From Tepidiforma sp. (lineage in GTDB: Bacteria > Chloroflexota > Dehalococcoidia > Tepidiformales > Tepidiformaceae): 64,000 nucleotides of DNA. A program made the position numbers and the translations under genes. The stretch lies in assembly GCF_026003995.1 (NCBI RefSeq), contig NZ_BPIG01000001.1:62001-126000 (forward strand), written 5' to 3'. The notes beneath the pieces are model-generated. The model was not told the DNA's origin. It did no database searches and saw nothing but the letters and a program-made list of their open reading frames with translations. Position 1 is the stretch's first letter; every line of letters starts with the position of its first letter. Shown here in pieces: positions 9,610-18,135 of the stretch.

Positions 9610-9753
9610 GGGCAAACCTCCTCGTGCTCGACTTCGCGCGCCCTGCCAGCGCGCCGGCCGATCATGCGTCAGCGCCGCGACACCCGATGTCGCGGTGCGC
9701 GCCCGTTCCCGCAATTGACACCCGCGTGCGAAACTGGTCCCACAGCGGTTCGC

Positions 9754-9828
9754 GCCCCCGTAGCTCAGCGGATAGAGCAGTGGTTTCCTAAACCATGTGC
9801 GCAGGTTCGATTCCTGCCGGGGGTACCA
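9754..9828 (+). tRNA. tRNA-Arg (anticodon CCT)
   Basis: Acceptor GCCCCCG/CGGGGGT, D-arm TAGCTCAGCGGATAGAGCA, anticodon stem GTGGT/ACCAT with loop TTCCTAA, T-arm GCAGGTTCGATTCCTGC, genomically encoded CCA. Confidence 0.95.
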
Positions 9829-9886
9829 CTACCTCTCCTTCTGCCGGCCGCGCTACCATCCGCACCACCCGCCCGGAGGTGCTGCG

Positions 9887-10660
9887 GTGTCCTACCAGTA
9901 CATCCTCGTCGACCGCGAAGGCCCCTACGTCACCATCACGATGAACCGGCCCGAGCGCCGCAACGCGCTCTCTCTCGGCCACCTGCGCGAACTCCGCGAC
10001 GCCTTCCGCGACGTCGGGGACTCCGACGCCCTCGGCGTCATCCTCGCCGGCAACGGCCCCGTCTTCTCTGCCGGCCACGACTTCTCCGAGATGGCCGGCG
10101 CCGGCCTCAAAGAGATGCGCGAACTCCTCTGGACCTGCACCGACCTGATGGAGACGATGCAGCGCATCCCGCAGGTCGTCATCGCCCGCGTCCACGGCCT
10201 CGCCACCGCCGCCGGCTGCCAGCTCGTCGCCACCTGCGACCTCGCCGTCGCCTCCGAAGACGCGGCCTTCGCCACGCCCGGCGGCAAGGGCGGCTGGTTC
10301 TGCCACACCCCGCTCGTGGCGGTCAGCCGCAGCATCGCCCGCAAACACGCCCTCGAACTCGCGCTCACCGGCGACACGATCGACGCGCAGACCGCCCTCC
10401 AGTGGGGCCTCGTCAACCGCGTCGTCCCCGCCGAGCTGCTCGAATCCGCCACGCTCGATTTGCTCCAGCGCGCCACCCGCGGCTCAGCGTTTTCGAAGGG
10501 GGTCGGCAAGCTCGGCTTTTACACCCAGGTGGAGATGAGCCAGCACGACGCCTACGCCTACGCCGTCGAACTCATGGCCGCGGCCTCCCAGTCCGAAGAC
10601 GCGCAGGAGGGCATGCGCTCCTTCCTCGAAAAGCGCCCGCCCTCCTGGCGCAACGGCTGA
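9887..10660 (+). CDS. Enoyl-CoA hydratase/isomerase family protein
   Basis: MNRPERRNALSLGHL...GPVFSAGHDFSEM...VARVHGLATAAGCQLVATCDLAVA; GTG start at 9887 (the track ORF begins inside the tRNA). Confidence 0.9.
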   Translation: MSYQYILVDREGPYVTITMNRPERRNALSLGHLRELRDAFRDVGDSDALGVILAGNGPVFSAGHDFSEMAGAGLKEMRELLWTCTDLMETMQRIPQVVIARVHGLATAAGCQLVATCDLAVASEDAAFATPGGKGGWFCHTPLVAVSRSIARKHALELALTGDTIDAQTALQWGLVNRVVPAELLESATLDLLQRATRGSAFSKGVGKLGFYTQVEMSQHDAYAYAVELMAAASQSEDAQEGMRSFLEKRPPSWRNG

Positions 10661-10675
10661 CCGCCCGGTAGCGCC

Positions 10676-10691
10676 TGTGACCTAAGTCAAA
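10676..10691. promoter_or_regulatory. Crp/Fnr-like operator candidate (TGTGA-N6-TCAAA)
   Basis: TGTGACCTAAGTCAAA, GTGA-N6-TCAA, ~35 bp upstream of the DUF2249 start. Confidence 0.5.
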
Positions 10692-10725
10692 TCTTCCGCT
10701 CGCCGGGAAGGGCACGATTGGGGCC

Positions 10726-10950
10726 GTGATGCAGCTCGTCATCGATAACCGCGGCCTCGAACCGCCCCAGCCGATGGTTCGCATCCTCCAGGCGCTCGCG
10801 GCCCTGCGCGAGGGCGACGAACTCGTCGCGCTCATGGACCGCGAGCCGCGCCTGCTCTACCGCGAACTCGAACGGCGCGGGTTCGCCTGGGAGTTCAGCG
10901 AAGCGGACGACGGCCCGCGCGTCCGCATCTGGCGGGGGCCTTCGGCGTGA
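10726..10950 (+). CDS. DUF2249 domain protein (TusA-like fold)
   Basis: IDNRGLEPPQPMVRILQALAALREGDELVALMDREPRLLYRELERRGFAWEFSE matches the DUF2249 pattern. Confidence 0.8.
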   Translation: MMQLVIDNRGLEPPQPMVRILQALAALREGDELVALMDREPRLLYRELERRGFAWEFSEADDGPRVRIWRGPSA

Positions 10951-12272
10951 ACGGCATCGACCCTGGCGCCGTCCCGCCCGCCCGCGCGGTGGCGCCCTTC
11001 CTCGTGACGGCGCCTCTCGGCCTCGCTGTCGCCGGTATCGCCCTCCTCGGCGCTGGCCCCGGCACGCTCGATGGCCCCTCGACGCCCGCCTTCCTCGCCG
11101 CCGTCCACGGCGCAGTGCTCGGCTGGCTCACTCTCTCCATCATGGGCGCGACGCTGCAGCTCGTGCCATCGGTCCTGGGCGGCCGCGCCATCAGCGCCCG
11201 CGCGGCGCTCACCGCGTTCGTTCTCCACTCGGCTGGCGTCACGCTCATGGTGGCCGCCTTCGCCGGCTGGCGGCTGCCGCTGCTCGCGTCCGGCGCATCA
11301 CTCGCCTCCGCCGGCGTTGCGGTCTACCTCCTCACGGCCGCCCGCCCGCTGCTCACAGCTCGCGCGCGTGGCCCTGAGGTTCTCAGCCTCCGGCTCGCCC
11401 ACCTCCTCCTTGGCGCCGCCGTCGCTGCCGGGCTGACGCTGGCCCTGGCCCTCCGGTTCGGCTGGTTTGGCGTTACGCCGGGCCTCGTCGCCGCCCACGC
11501 CCACCTCGGCATCGTCGGCTGGCTCGCTATCGCCATCACTGGCGTCACGTACCGCCTCCTGCCGATGTTCGGCATCGTCCGCGGCACCGAACCCCGCTTC
11601 GCGAACGTTCTCCCCTGGGCGCTTGCCGCTGCCGCTGGCGCCGCATTCGTCGTCCTGGCGGTCGATCCTCCGCCCGCGGCACGGCTCGTCCTCGAAGGTG
11701 CGCTCGCTGGCCTCGGCCTGCTCTGGCTGAGCGACGCGCTTCGGCTCTACCATTCCCGACTCCGCCGGCGTTCCGACCTCTACAGCCGCGCCACGTTGCT
11801 GTCGTTCGCCTTCCTCGCAGCCGCCCTTCTCCTCGCACCCGCCGCAGCCGTCCTCCCGGCCGACGCCCGGCCCGTCGCCGGCCCCGCGCTCCAGGCTGCC
11901 TGCGGCTTCCTCCTCCTTCCCGGCTGGGCCGGCGCCACGCTCGTCGCGAACAGCTACAAAATCGTCCCCTTCATCGCCTGGTATCACCGCTACAGTGCCG
12001 TCGCCGGCACCCGCTGGACGCCCGGGACTGGCGACCTCTACTCCTCCCGCCTCGCCCACGCTGTCCTCGTCCTCGTGGCGGCCGCGACGGCGCTCGCCGC
12101 TGTCGCGGCCCTCGCCTCGAGCCTCCCGCTGCTCCGCCTCGCGGGAGCTGCCTTCGCCGCTGCCGGGGTCATCGCCTGCGCCACGCTCGCCGGCACGTTC
12201 ATTACCCGTCCGGAGCAGCGAAGCGCCGTGCCGTCACCGCCCGGAATGCCTGCCCCTGCGATCCGCCGCTAG
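10947..12272 (+). CDS. Polytopic membrane protein related to heme-copper oxidase subunit I
   Basis: About 12 hydrophobic segments with His-containing helices VHGAVLGWLTLSIMGATLQLVP and HAHLGIVGWLAIAITGVTYRLLPMFGI; overlaps the DUF2249 stop by 4 nt. Confidence 0.65.
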   Translation: MNGIDPGAVPPARAVAPFLVTAPLGLAVAGIALLGAGPGTLDGPSTPAFLAAVHGAVLGWLTLSIMGATLQLVPSVLGGRAISARAALTAFVLHSAGVTLMVAAFAGWRLPLLASGASLASAGVAVYLLTAARPLLTARARGPEVLSLRLAHLLLGAAVAAGLTLALALRFGWFGVTPGLVAAHAHLGIVGWLAIAITGVTYRLLPMFGIVRGTEPRFANVLPWALAAAAGAAFVVLAVDPPPAARLVLEGALAGLGLLWLSDALRLYHSRLRRRSDLYSRATLLSFAFLAAALLLAPAAAVLPADARPVAGPALQAACGFLLLPGWAGATLVANSYKIVPFIAWYHRYSAVAGTRWTPGTGDLYSSRLAHAVLVLVAAATALAAVAALASSLPLLRLAGAAFAAAGVIACATLAGTFITRPEQRSAVPSPPGMPAPAIRR

Positions 12273-12278
12273 CCGCCG

Positions 12279-12974
12279 TCACAGGTAGCGCCGCAGGCCC
12301 TCGAGGTCGCGAACCACGTACCGGTGGCGCTCGACGGCGATGACCCCTTCGTCTTCGAGCGCCCTTAGCGACCGTGCGACCACCTCCCGGACGCTCCCGA
12401 CGAGCGACGCCAGGTCCTGCCCGCTCAGCCGCCGCGCGATGACGACGCCCTCCGCCGTGAGCTGCCCCGTCTCCCGCGCTTCGGTGTACAGGTAGCGCGC
12501 CAGCCGCTGCTGCACCGTCTGCAGCGAGAGCTGCTCGACGAGTTCGTTGAACGCCCGCAGCCGCACCGCGAGGTGCCGCAGAAGCGCCCGCGCAACCGCC
12601 GGGTAGCGCTCGACCAGCACCTGCGCCACAGCCGCCGGCACGAGCACCACCACCGCTTCCTCCAGCGCCTCCACGCTCGCTGCATTCGGCCCGCCGTCGA
12701 AGACCGGCACCTCACCGAACGTCTCCCCGGGGCCGACGATCCTCAGCGTCTGCTCCCGCCCGTCGGGCGCCGTCCGGAAAAGCCGGAGCGTGCCCCGGCG
12801 GACGAGGTAGAAGCCAGCGCAAGGCTCACCTTCCGTCATCAGCCGGCCGCGCGGGGCGAGCCGCTGACACCGCAGGAGCGGAGCCACCGTCGCCGCCTCC
12901 GCCTCCGTCAGCGAGGCGAAATGGGGGATCGCCAGCACGTCCCGGGGCTCGACCTGCACGCGCACATTTTCCAC
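12279..12974 (-). CDS. Crp/Fnr family transcriptional regulator
   Basis: cNMP-binding-like domain (FYLVRRGTLRLFRTAPDGREQTLRIVGPGETFGEVPVFDGGPNAASVEAL) and winged helix (RRLSGQDLASLVGSVREVVARSLRALEDEGVI). GTG start at 12974 preferred; track ORF extends to 13070. Confidence 0.88.
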   Translation of the reverse strand: MENVRVQVEPRDVLAIPHFASLTEAEAATVAPLLRCQRLAPRGRLMTEGEPCAGFYLVRRGTLRLFRTAPDGREQTLRIVGPGETFGEVPVFDGGPNAASVEALEEAVVVLVPAAVAQVLVERYPAVARALLRHLAVRLRAFNELVEQLSLQTVQQRLARYLYTEARETGQLTAEGVVIARRLSGQDLASLVGSVREVVARSLRALEDEGVIAVERHRYVVRDLEGLRRYL

Positions 12975-13086
12975 CAACCGGAGTCCGGCCGCCGGACGGC
13001 TGTTGCTGCATCTATGGCTGTCATTTGCTTCCCCGATAGGTGCACGAAATCCGGTTCGTTGTGCCCTCAACCGCCTCGCCCCCGCC

Positions 13087-13102
13087 CGTGACGATTGTCA
13101 CA
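13087..13102. promoter_or_regulatory. Palindromic Crp/Fnr-like operator candidate (GTGA-N6-TCAC)
   Basis: CGTGACGATTGTCACA: GTGAC/GTCAC inverted repeat with 4-nt spacer, 67 bp upstream of the alpha-subunit start, in the divergent regulator/alpha intergenic region. Confidence 0.6.
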
Positions 13103-13168
13103 GCCCGCGGCCTACCCCCGGGTGCAGGCTGAGGGCATCCGAACCATCCGCCCCGCAGGGAGGCGCCC

Positions 13169-16100
13169 GTGGACCGACGCCAGTTCTTCAAACTCACCAC
13201 CGGCCTCGCCGCCGCCGGAACTGCCGCCTACGCCGGCCACCGCTTCGCGTTTCTCCAGGCCGCGCCCGGCGTCGCCAACCCGCTCCAGTACTACCCCAAT
13301 CGCGGCTGGGAGCGGCTCTACCGCGACCAGTACGCCTACGACAGCTCCTTCACCTTCGTCTGCGCGCCGAACTGCACCCACAACTGCCGCCTGCGCGCCT
13401 TCGTCCGCAACGGCGTCGTCATCCGCACCGAACAGAACTACGACTGCCAGGACGTGGGCGACCCCTCCGGCAACTTCGCCACCGCCGCCTGGAACCCCCG
13501 CGGGTGCAACAAGGGCGCCACGCTCACCCGCCGCATCTACGGCCCCTACCGGCTGCGCAACCCCATGATTCGCAAAGGCTGGAAAGAGTGGGCCGATGCC
13601 GGCTTCCCCGCCCTCACCCCCGAGGCCCGCACCAAATACCGCTTCGACGCTCGCGGCCGCGACACCTTCGTTAACGTCTCCTGGGACGAGGCGTTCCGCT
13701 ACGCCGCCCGCGGCCTCGAAGCCGTCGCCCGCCGCTACTCCGGCGACGAAGGCAAGCGCATCCTCCTCGAGGAAGGCTACCAGCCCGAGATGGTTGAAGA
13801 GATGGGCGGCGCCGGCACCCGCACCTTCAAGATGCGCGGCGGCATGGGCCTCCTCGGCGTCCTCGGCAAATACGGCATGTACCGCATGTCCAACATGATG
13901 GCCCTCCTCGACGTCCACGTCCGCGGCGTTGCGCCCGAACAGGCTCGCGGCGGCCGCAATTGGTCCAACTACACCTGGCACGGCGACCAGGCCCCGGGCA
14001 CCCCCTTCGTCACCGGCCTCCAGAACGCCGACTGCGACTTCAACGATATGCGCAACGCCCGCCTCCACGTCGGCGTGGGAAAAAACCTCGTCGAAAACAA
14101 GATGGCTGACGCCCATTTCTTCATCGAACTCATGGAGCGCGGCGGCAAGATCGTCACCGTCACCCCCGAATACTCACCCCCAGCCACCAAGGCCGACTAC
14201 TGGATCCCCTGCCGCCCCGGTCTCGGTGATACCGCCATCTTCCTCGCCATCACCCGCATCCTCATGGAGCGGAACCTCTACGATGCCGACTTCGTCAAGC
14301 GCTTTACCGACCTGCCACTCCTCATCCGCACCGACACCCTCAAGCGGCTCGACCCGCGCGATGTCTTCCCCGGCTACCAGCCGGCTCTCGACCCCAACGG
14401 CCCCAGCTTCAAAATCCAGGGCCTCACGAAGGAGCAGTACGCGAAGCTTCACGACTACGTCGTCTACGACGCAAAGTCCCGCTCACTCCAGCCGCTGACC
14501 CGCGACGACGTCGGCGACCGCCTCGCCTCCAAAGGCATCGACCCCCAGCTCGACTACCGCGGCACGGTCCGCACGCTCGACGGCCGCGACGTGGAGGTGC
14601 TGACGCTCTGGGAGGCGTACAAACTCCACCTCCGCGACTACGACCTCGCTACCGCCGCCGAGATCTCTGGCGCCCCCGCTGAGCTCATCGAGCGCCTCGC
14701 CCTCGATATCGCCACCATCAAGCCGGTCGCCATCCACATCGGCGAAGGCATCAACCACTGGTTCCACGCCACGCTCCACAACCGCGCCGTCCACCTGCCG
14801 CTCATGCTCACCGGCAACGTCGGCAAGCCCGGCGCCGGCGTCTTCTCCTGGGCTGGCAACTACAAAGCTGCCCTCTTCCAGGGAACGCCGGAGAGCGGCC
14901 CCGGCTTCAAAGGCTGGATCGCCGAAGACCCGTTCGAGCCGAACCTCGACCCTGCCGCCCGCGGCAAAGACATCCACGCCCACGCCTACACGAAGGACGA
15001 AGAACCCGCCTTCTGGGACCACGGCGACCGCGCCCTCATCGTCGAGACCCCGAAATACGGCCGGAAAGTCTTCACCGGCAAAACCCACATGCCTACCCCG
15101 ACGAAGGTCATCTGGACGACCAACGTCAACCTCATCAATAACGCCAAATGGCTCTACATGGTCCTCTTCAACGTCCTGCCGAAGATCGACATGATCATCA
15201 CGCAGGACATCGAGATGACCCTGTCCTGCGAATACTCCGACTTCGTCCTTCCCGCCAACTCCTGGCTCGAAATGCAGCAGGTCGAGGTCACCGCCTCCTG
15301 CCAGAACCCGTTCCTCCAGATCTGGAAGGGCGGCATCCAGCCGATCTTCGATACGAAAGACGACATCGCCATCATGGCCGGCGTCGCGAAAGCCCTCGCC
15401 GACCTCACCGGCGACCGCCGGTTCGCCGATTACTGGAAGTTCGCCCTCGAAGGCCGCTCGGACATCTACCTCCAGCGCCTCCTCGATTCCTCCGGCACCA
15501 CCAGCGGCTACACGGTGCAGGACATCCTGTCCGGCAAGTACGGCGAGCCCGGCTCGGCGCTCATGCTCTTCCGCTCCTACCCCCGCGTCCCTTACTACGA
15601 ACAGGTGCACGACAGCGTCCCCTTCCACACCGATACGGGCCGGATGAACGCCTACTGCGACATCCCTGAGGCCATCGAATACGGCGAGAACTTCATCGTC
15701 CACCGCGAAGGCCCGGAGGCGACGCCCTACCTGCCGAATGTCATCGTCTCCTCCAATCCGCTCATCCGCCCGGAGGACTACGGCATCCCGCCCGATGACC
15801 TCGACCCGGAGCGCCGCACCATCCGCAACATCAAGCTCCCCTGGAGCCAGGTCAAACAGACGAAGAACCCGCTCTGGGAGCAGGGCTTCCGCTTCTACTT
15901 CCTTACGCCCAAGACTCGCCACACCGTCCACTCCTCCTGGTCGGTCACCGACTGGATGAACCTCTACGCCACCGACTTCACCGACCCCTACCGCACCGAT
16001 AAGCGCATGGCCAGCGTCGGCGACCAGCAGCTCCACATGAACCCCGACGACGCCCGTGAACTCGGCCTCGAAGAAGGCGACTACGTCTGGGTCGATGCCA

Positions 16101-16615
16101 ACCCCGCCGACCGGCCGTTCTTCGGCTGGACTGCCGACGACCCGCGCTACAAAGTCGCCCGCCTCATGCTCCGCGTGAAAATCAACCCCGCCTACCCGCG
16201 CGGCGTCACGATGACCAAGCACGGCGGCTTCGGCGCTACCGAGAAGACCGTTCTTGCCCACGAGACCCGTGCCGACGGCCGTGCCGTCTCCGCCGATACC
16301 GGCTACCAGTCCAACTTCCGCTACGGCTCCCACCAGAGCGTCACCCGCGACTGGTCCATGCCCATGCACATGACCGACACGCTCTTCCACAAGGCCAAAG
16401 TCGCCCAGGCGTTCATCTTCGGCGGTGAAGCCGACAACCACGCCGTCAACACCGTCCCCAAGGAAACCCTCGTCCGCATCACCAAAGCCGAAGACGGCGG
16501 CCTCAACGGCCAGGGCAAGTGGGCCGCCGGGCAGGACGGTCTCACCCCTGCCCGCCCGTCCCCGCTCATGGACCGCTACCTCGCCGGCAAACTCGTCACC
16601 GTCCGGAGGGCCTGA
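13169..16615 (+). CDS. Tat-exported molybdopterin oxidoreductase alpha subunit, periplasmic NXR/nitrate reductase-like (NxrA-like)
   Basis: Tat motif MDRRQFFK; CAPNCTHNC...NPRGCNKG FeS motif; WSNYTWHGDQAPGTP with candidate Mo-ligand Asp; ENKMADAHFF; LLIRTDTLKRLDPRDVFP; GPEATPYLPNVIVSSNPLIRPEDYGIP; HAVNTVPKETLVRITKAEDGG. Resembles recalled Nitrospira-type NxrA along its length. Confidence 0.88.
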   Translation: MDRRQFFKLTTGLAAAGTAAYAGHRFAFLQAAPGVANPLQYYPNRGWERLYRDQYAYDSSFTFVCAPNCTHNCRLRAFVRNGVVIRTEQNYDCQDVGDPSGNFATAAWNPRGCNKGATLTRRIYGPYRLRNPMIRKGWKEWADAGFPALTPEARTKYRFDARGRDTFVNVSWDEAFRYAARGLEAVARRYSGDEGKRILLEEGYQPEMVEEMGGAGTRTFKMRGGMGLLGVLGKYGMYRMSNMMALLDVHVRGVAPEQARGGRNWSNYTWHGDQAPGTPFVTGLQNADCDFNDMRNARLHVGVGKNLVENKMADAHFFIELMERGGKIVTVTPEYSPPATKADYWIPCRPGLGDTAIFLAITRILMERNLYDADFVKRFTDLPLLIRTDTLKRLDPRDVFPGYQPALDPNGPSFKIQGLTKEQYAKLHDYVVYDAKSRSLQPLTRDDVGDRLASKGIDPQLDYRGTVRTLDGRDVEVLTLWEAYKLHLRDYDLATAAEISGAPAELIERLALDIATIKPVAIHIGEGINHWFHATLHNRAVHLPLMLTGNVGKPGAGVFSWAGNYKAALFQGTPESGPGFKGWIAEDPFEPNLDPAARGKDIHAHAYTKDEEPAFWDHGDRALIVETPKYGRKVFTGKTHMPTPTKVIWTTNVNLINNAKWLYMVLFNVLPKIDMIITQDIEMTLSCEYSDFVLPANSWLEMQQVEVTASCQNPFLQIWKGGIQPIFDTKDDIAIMAGVAKALADLTGDRRFADYWKFALEGRSDIYLQRLLDSSGTTSGYTVQDILSGKYGEPGSALMLFRSYPRVPYYEQVHDSVPFHTDTGRMNAYCDIPEAIEYGENFIVHREGPEATPYLPNVIVSSNPLIRPEDYGIPPDDLDPERRTIRNIKLPWSQVKQTKNPLWEQGFRFYFLTPKTRHTVHSSWSVTDWMNLYATDFTDPYRTDKRMASVGDQQLHMNPDDARELGLEEGDYVWVDANPADRPFFGWTADDPRYKVARLMLRVKINPAYPRGVTMTKHGGFGATEKTVLAHETRADGRAVSADTGYQSNFRYGSHQSVTRDWSMPMHMTDTLFHKAKVAQAFIFGGEADNHAVNTVPKETLVRITKAEDGGLNGQGKWAAGQDGLTPARPSPLMDRYLAGKLVTVRRA

Positions 16616-16618
16616 CCC

Positions 16619-16885
16619 GTGGCCGAAAAAGACGTCGAACTCGATGACCCGTACGCCTTCGTCGCGCAGCGCTTCCCTGTTCCCGAAGGCGTCGACCAGG
16701 ACGCGCTGATGGCCCGCTGCATCGTCGAGGAGTACGCCCTCATGGCGATGCCGCCCGAAAAAGCGCTCCGCATGTTCGCCTCGCCCTACTTCTCGGGTAC
16801 GCACGCCATCTACCGCCGCCGCGGAGAAGCCTTCGTCCGCGACATCATCCGCACCGTCTACGGCGCTGCCGCCGGGGAGGTTTAG
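16619..16885 (+). CDS. Small uncharacterised protein (88 aa) between alpha and beta subunits
   Basis: GTG start 3 nt after the alpha stop, ends 2 nt before the beta ATG; DPYAFVAQRFPVPEGVDQDALMARCIVEEYALMAMPPEKALRMFASPYFSGTHAIYRRRGEAFVRDIIRTVYG. Confidence 0.75.
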   Translation: MAEKDVELDDPYAFVAQRFPVPEGVDQDALMARCIVEEYALMAMPPEKALRMFASPYFSGTHAIYRRRGEAFVRDIIRTVYGAAAGEV

Positions 16886-16887
16886 CC

Positions 16888-18123
16888 ATGCCGCGCGTGT
16901 ACAACTGGCAGATCGGCCGCCAGATGGACTACCGGTTCGAAACCGGCACCCAGAAGCGCCAGTTCGCCGCCGTCTTCAACATCAACCGCTGCATCGCCTG
17001 CCAGACCTGCACTATGGCCTGCAAGTCCACCTGGACTTTCTCGCCCGGCCAGGAGCTCATGTGGTGGAACAACGTCGAAACCAAACCGTTCGGCGGCTAT
17101 CCCCATCACTGGGACACGAAGCTCCTCGCGCTCCAGGAAGCGGCCGACCCGGGCGGCCAGGTCTGGGACGCCAAGGCCCCGAACCGCGCCGCACCCTACG
17201 GCACCTTCGCCGGCAAGACCATCTTCGAAACCGCCGACGGCGTCGAGAAGCAGGCCACCGGCTACCTCCCGGCCGAGGACGAGTGGAAGTCCCCCAACCT
17301 CTTCGAAGACACCGCCACTCGCTTCTCGCCCTCCGGCGTCTCGCTCCCCGAGCATTCAGGCTGGTTCTTCTACCTCCAGCGCATCTGTAATCACTGCACC
17401 TTCCCCGCCTGCGTCGCTGCCTGCCCCCGCAACGCCGCCTACAAGCGGGAGGAAGACGGCATCGTCCTCATTGACCAGGAGCGCTGCCGCGGCTACCGCA
17501 AATGCGTCGAAGCCTGCCCCTACAAGAAGGCCATGTACCGGCCCACCACCCGCACCTCGGAGAAGTGCATCGGCTGCTACCCCCGTGTCGAGGGCACCGA
17601 CCCGCTCACCGAGGGCATCCCGATGGAAACCCGCTGCATGACCGCCTGCATCGGCAAGATCCGCCTCCAGGGCCTCGTCAACGTCGAGCCTGATGGCCAG
17701 TGGACCGAAGACCGCCAGAACCCGCTCTACTACCTCGTCCACGTCGAAAAAGTCGCCCTTCCCCTCTATCCACAGTTCGGCACCCAGCCCAACGTCTACT
17801 ACATCCCGCCCCGCTGGGTCCCGCGCGACTACCTCCGCCAGATGTTCGGCCCGGGCGTCGATGCCGCCATCGCCCGCTACACGAACCCTTCTCGCGAGCT
17901 GCTCGCCGTGCTCCAGCTCTTCCGCGCCACTCAGAAAATCATCTTCTCCTACCGCATCGAGCCGGGGCCGAAGGCTGCGGAATTCACCATCGACGGCCAG
18001 AAGCGGGAAATCTACAACGACACCGTCCTCGGCTTCGACAGCAAGGGAAACGAAATCGTTCGCATCACCGTCAACGAACCGTTCTACGAGCGGCCCGAGC
18101 GGTTCGCGATGAACACCATCTAG
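16888..18123 (+). CDS. 4Fe-4S beta subunit of NXR/nitrate reductase-like complex (NxrB-like)
   Basis: MPRVYNWQIGRQMDYRFE...FNINRCIACQTCTMACKSTW...MWWNNVETKPFGGYP; CNHCTFPACVAACP; CRGYRKCVEACPYKKAMY; CIGCYPRVEGTDPLTEGIPMETRCMTACIGKIRLQG. Confidence 0.92.
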   Translation: MPRVYNWQIGRQMDYRFETGTQKRQFAAVFNINRCIACQTCTMACKSTWTFSPGQELMWWNNVETKPFGGYPHHWDTKLLALQEAADPGGQVWDAKAPNRAAPYGTFAGKTIFETADGVEKQATGYLPAEDEWKSPNLFEDTATRFSPSGVSLPEHSGWFFYLQRICNHCTFPACVAACPRNAAYKREEDGIVLIDQERCRGYRKCVEACPYKKAMYRPTTRTSEKCIGCYPRVEGTDPLTEGIPMETRCMTACIGKIRLQGLVNVEPDGQWTEDRQNPLYYLVHVEKVALPLYPQFGTQPNVYYIPPRWVPRDYLRQMFGPGVDAAIARYTNPSRELLAVLQLFRATQKIIFSYRIEPGPKAAEFTIDGQKREIYNDTVLGFDSKGNEIVRITVNEPFYERPERFAMNTI

Positions 18124-18135
18124 CGGGGTCGCATC

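Noticed and set aside
9715-9750. Sigma-70 promoter for tRNA-Arg (TTGACA at 9715-9720)
   Set aside because: Good -35-like hexamer but no convincing -10 at 16-18 nt spacing; not called.
7849-9828. tRNA-flanked genomic island between tRNA-Lys and tRNA-Arg
   Set aside because: Only a SNF2 helicase lies between; no integrase or tRNA 3'-end duplication seen.
8185-10671. 828-aa plus-strand ORF
   Set aside because: Antisense to the SNF2 helicase and crosses the tRNA-Arg gene; composition is artefactual.
14483-16804. 773-aa minus-strand ORF opposite the NXR-like alpha gene
   Set aside because: Gly/Val/Asp-rich shadow ORF; the plus frame has clear molybdoenzyme motifs.
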